Shown here: positions 62,797 through 64,000 of the stretch, piece by piece | Position numbering within the stretch: the stretch's first letter is position 1 | Layout: each line of letters begins with the position of its first letter | NCBI RefSeq assembly: GCF_039555335.1 | Contig: NC_092628.1 | Location: 99,777,893 to 99,841,892, forward strand | DNA length: 64,000 nucleotides | From: Amphiura filiformis | Lineage: Eukaryota; Echinodermata; Ophiuroidea; Amphilepidida; Amphiuridae | Reading direction: 5' to 3' | Notes under the pieces: generated by a model | The model's input: the letters and a program-made list of their open reading frames with translations, nothing else | The model's database searches: none | Told to the model about the DNA's origin: nothing | Made by a program: the position numbers and the translations under genes

Positions 62797-64000
62797 AATA
62801 CAGTTACGAAGTTTGTTCTGCCACAAATATTTGCCAACCCGTTAAGTTTAGGTCGTTTCAATTATTATTTATCATGCATACACAGTCATGGACAAAAGTT
62901 TGGAAATTTCTTATTATTTTGCATAGTATCCTGAAAAACTAGGGTATCAGAATATAGCGGTAATGGTGATGCTAAAAGGTAGGCAACACTTATTAGACAA
63001 ATTTTGTTATGTTGCTAAAATCACAAGAATTGGAAAGTTATTAAGTTATTCAATTTATCAAATTCAGGTTGATGAATAACAAAAAATGCCCGACATATAG
63101 TGAAGTGAATAGCGTAATAAAAATAGTAAAATAAAATTTTAGTCTTGTTTGATAAAAAAATAAGATGGCAATACTCACTGTAAGAGAGTGTTTTGAAGTT
63201 CACCAATTCCATTATTAATCGTTTTTCAGTACTATTGCTTGAATGTACAACTTTCGTATGATATGTAGAAATGGCAGTTAAACAGATGTTCATTTAGAGC
63301 TATCAAGACTTATAATGACATATTGCCCAAATTCACACATTTATACATTTGAGATAATCCTTTCACTTTACAAGATAAAAATAACCTTAAAGGGCTATTC
63401 CCAAATTGGGATTTGAACTTGCCAACTGTTTGTAACGATAAGTCACGCAAACATTTTCACGATGCTACGTTACTATAAGGGACTTTATACCTGTTATCAG
63501 CAGCGACCTCCCAGGTGTTATCAGTGGCATATTATTGTATATGTTTGTGTGGGGTCTGAATTACATGATAGAATCATTTTGTCAGTACAAAAAGATTGGT
63601 AGTGCTGTAAATCTGGCATCTCAATACGAAAGTACTTTTTTGCTCAAATTGGAGAAATACACAGTTTTCATGGCTAAAATTGCTACTAAAGTGGACTAAC
63701 CAATCTCTAACAGTAAATTTGTTATGAACAATATGGATAAAAATAGTGTAATGCCGGCAATGCATTACGAGATAAATCAATATATCGATTTTGGATTTAA
63801 GGACCTTAAAACCAATGATAACTCAATTTGGCTAAAGTGAAACTTGGTCTGGTTGTTAACATTCAACCATGTTAATGTCTATGACCCTTTTCATGGCATT
63901 TTCATAAATAGTAAGCAATTTCACGAACATTTATTTTTGTATTTGGCTGCCTCCTTCCATCAAACAAAACCCAAATCATTTTGAAATTAAGATCGCGCAA

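Overview
The window is metazoan nuclear DNA. It is AT-rich, its genes carry GT-AG introns, and it is crowded with LINEs, a tRNA-derived SINE, foldback and MITE-like elements, microsatellites and interstitial TTAGGG-like repeats. The repeat types and gene families suggest a marine invertebrate deuterostome (hemichordate or echinoderm), but nothing here proves the species. All recognised host genes lie on the minus strand.

The left and middle of the window (1 to 45,578) hold three tandem zinc carboxypeptidase genes (family M14A, secreted pro-carboxypeptidase A/B-like), here called A, B and C. B (33,631 to 19,809) and C (45,578 to 38,775) are complete ten-exon genes with every splice junction and reading frame intact. 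A (8,427 to 1) runs off the left edge after exon 7. A and B are recent products of a segmental duplication that also includes their upstream DNA. Many mobile elements sit in only one of the two copies, so the other copy shows the empty target site. C is more diverged. All three proteins have a signal peptide, an activation propeptide and the zinc ligands. Copy A has lost the Arg inside the HxxE motif.

Between and inside these genes lie a degraded CR1/L2-type LINE (12.3-16.8 kb, itself hit twice by other elements), a 5'-truncated LINE with an intact reverse transcriptase ORF (24.5-25.9 kb), several TTAA-flanked and 8-bp-TSD elements, and two arrays of a ~130-bp tandem repeat. Each repeat unit carries a DR1-type nuclear-receptor motif (21.4-22.2 kb and 34.9-36.4 kb).

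From 45.6 to 56.4 kb I see no convincing gene: a large MITE with a nested SINE, a CA microsatellite, a satellite-like tandem array and a foldback element.

The most interesting locus is 60,000 to 56,451 (minus strand). Seven exons joined by good splice sites encode a secreted protein that looks like two consecutive four-helix cytokine domains of the IL-6/CNTF/CLCF1 type, joined by a proline-rich linker. The intron phases (1, then all 0) and the exon-to-helix layout match what I recall of vertebrate IL-6-family genes. An in-frame TAA sits in exon 5, in the A-B loop of domain 2. The allele therefore either encodes a one-domain protein with an extra helix, skips that symmetrical exon, or is decaying in its second half. 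The right end (60.7-62.8 kb) is a non-autonomous hAT-like element with an 8-bp target duplication.
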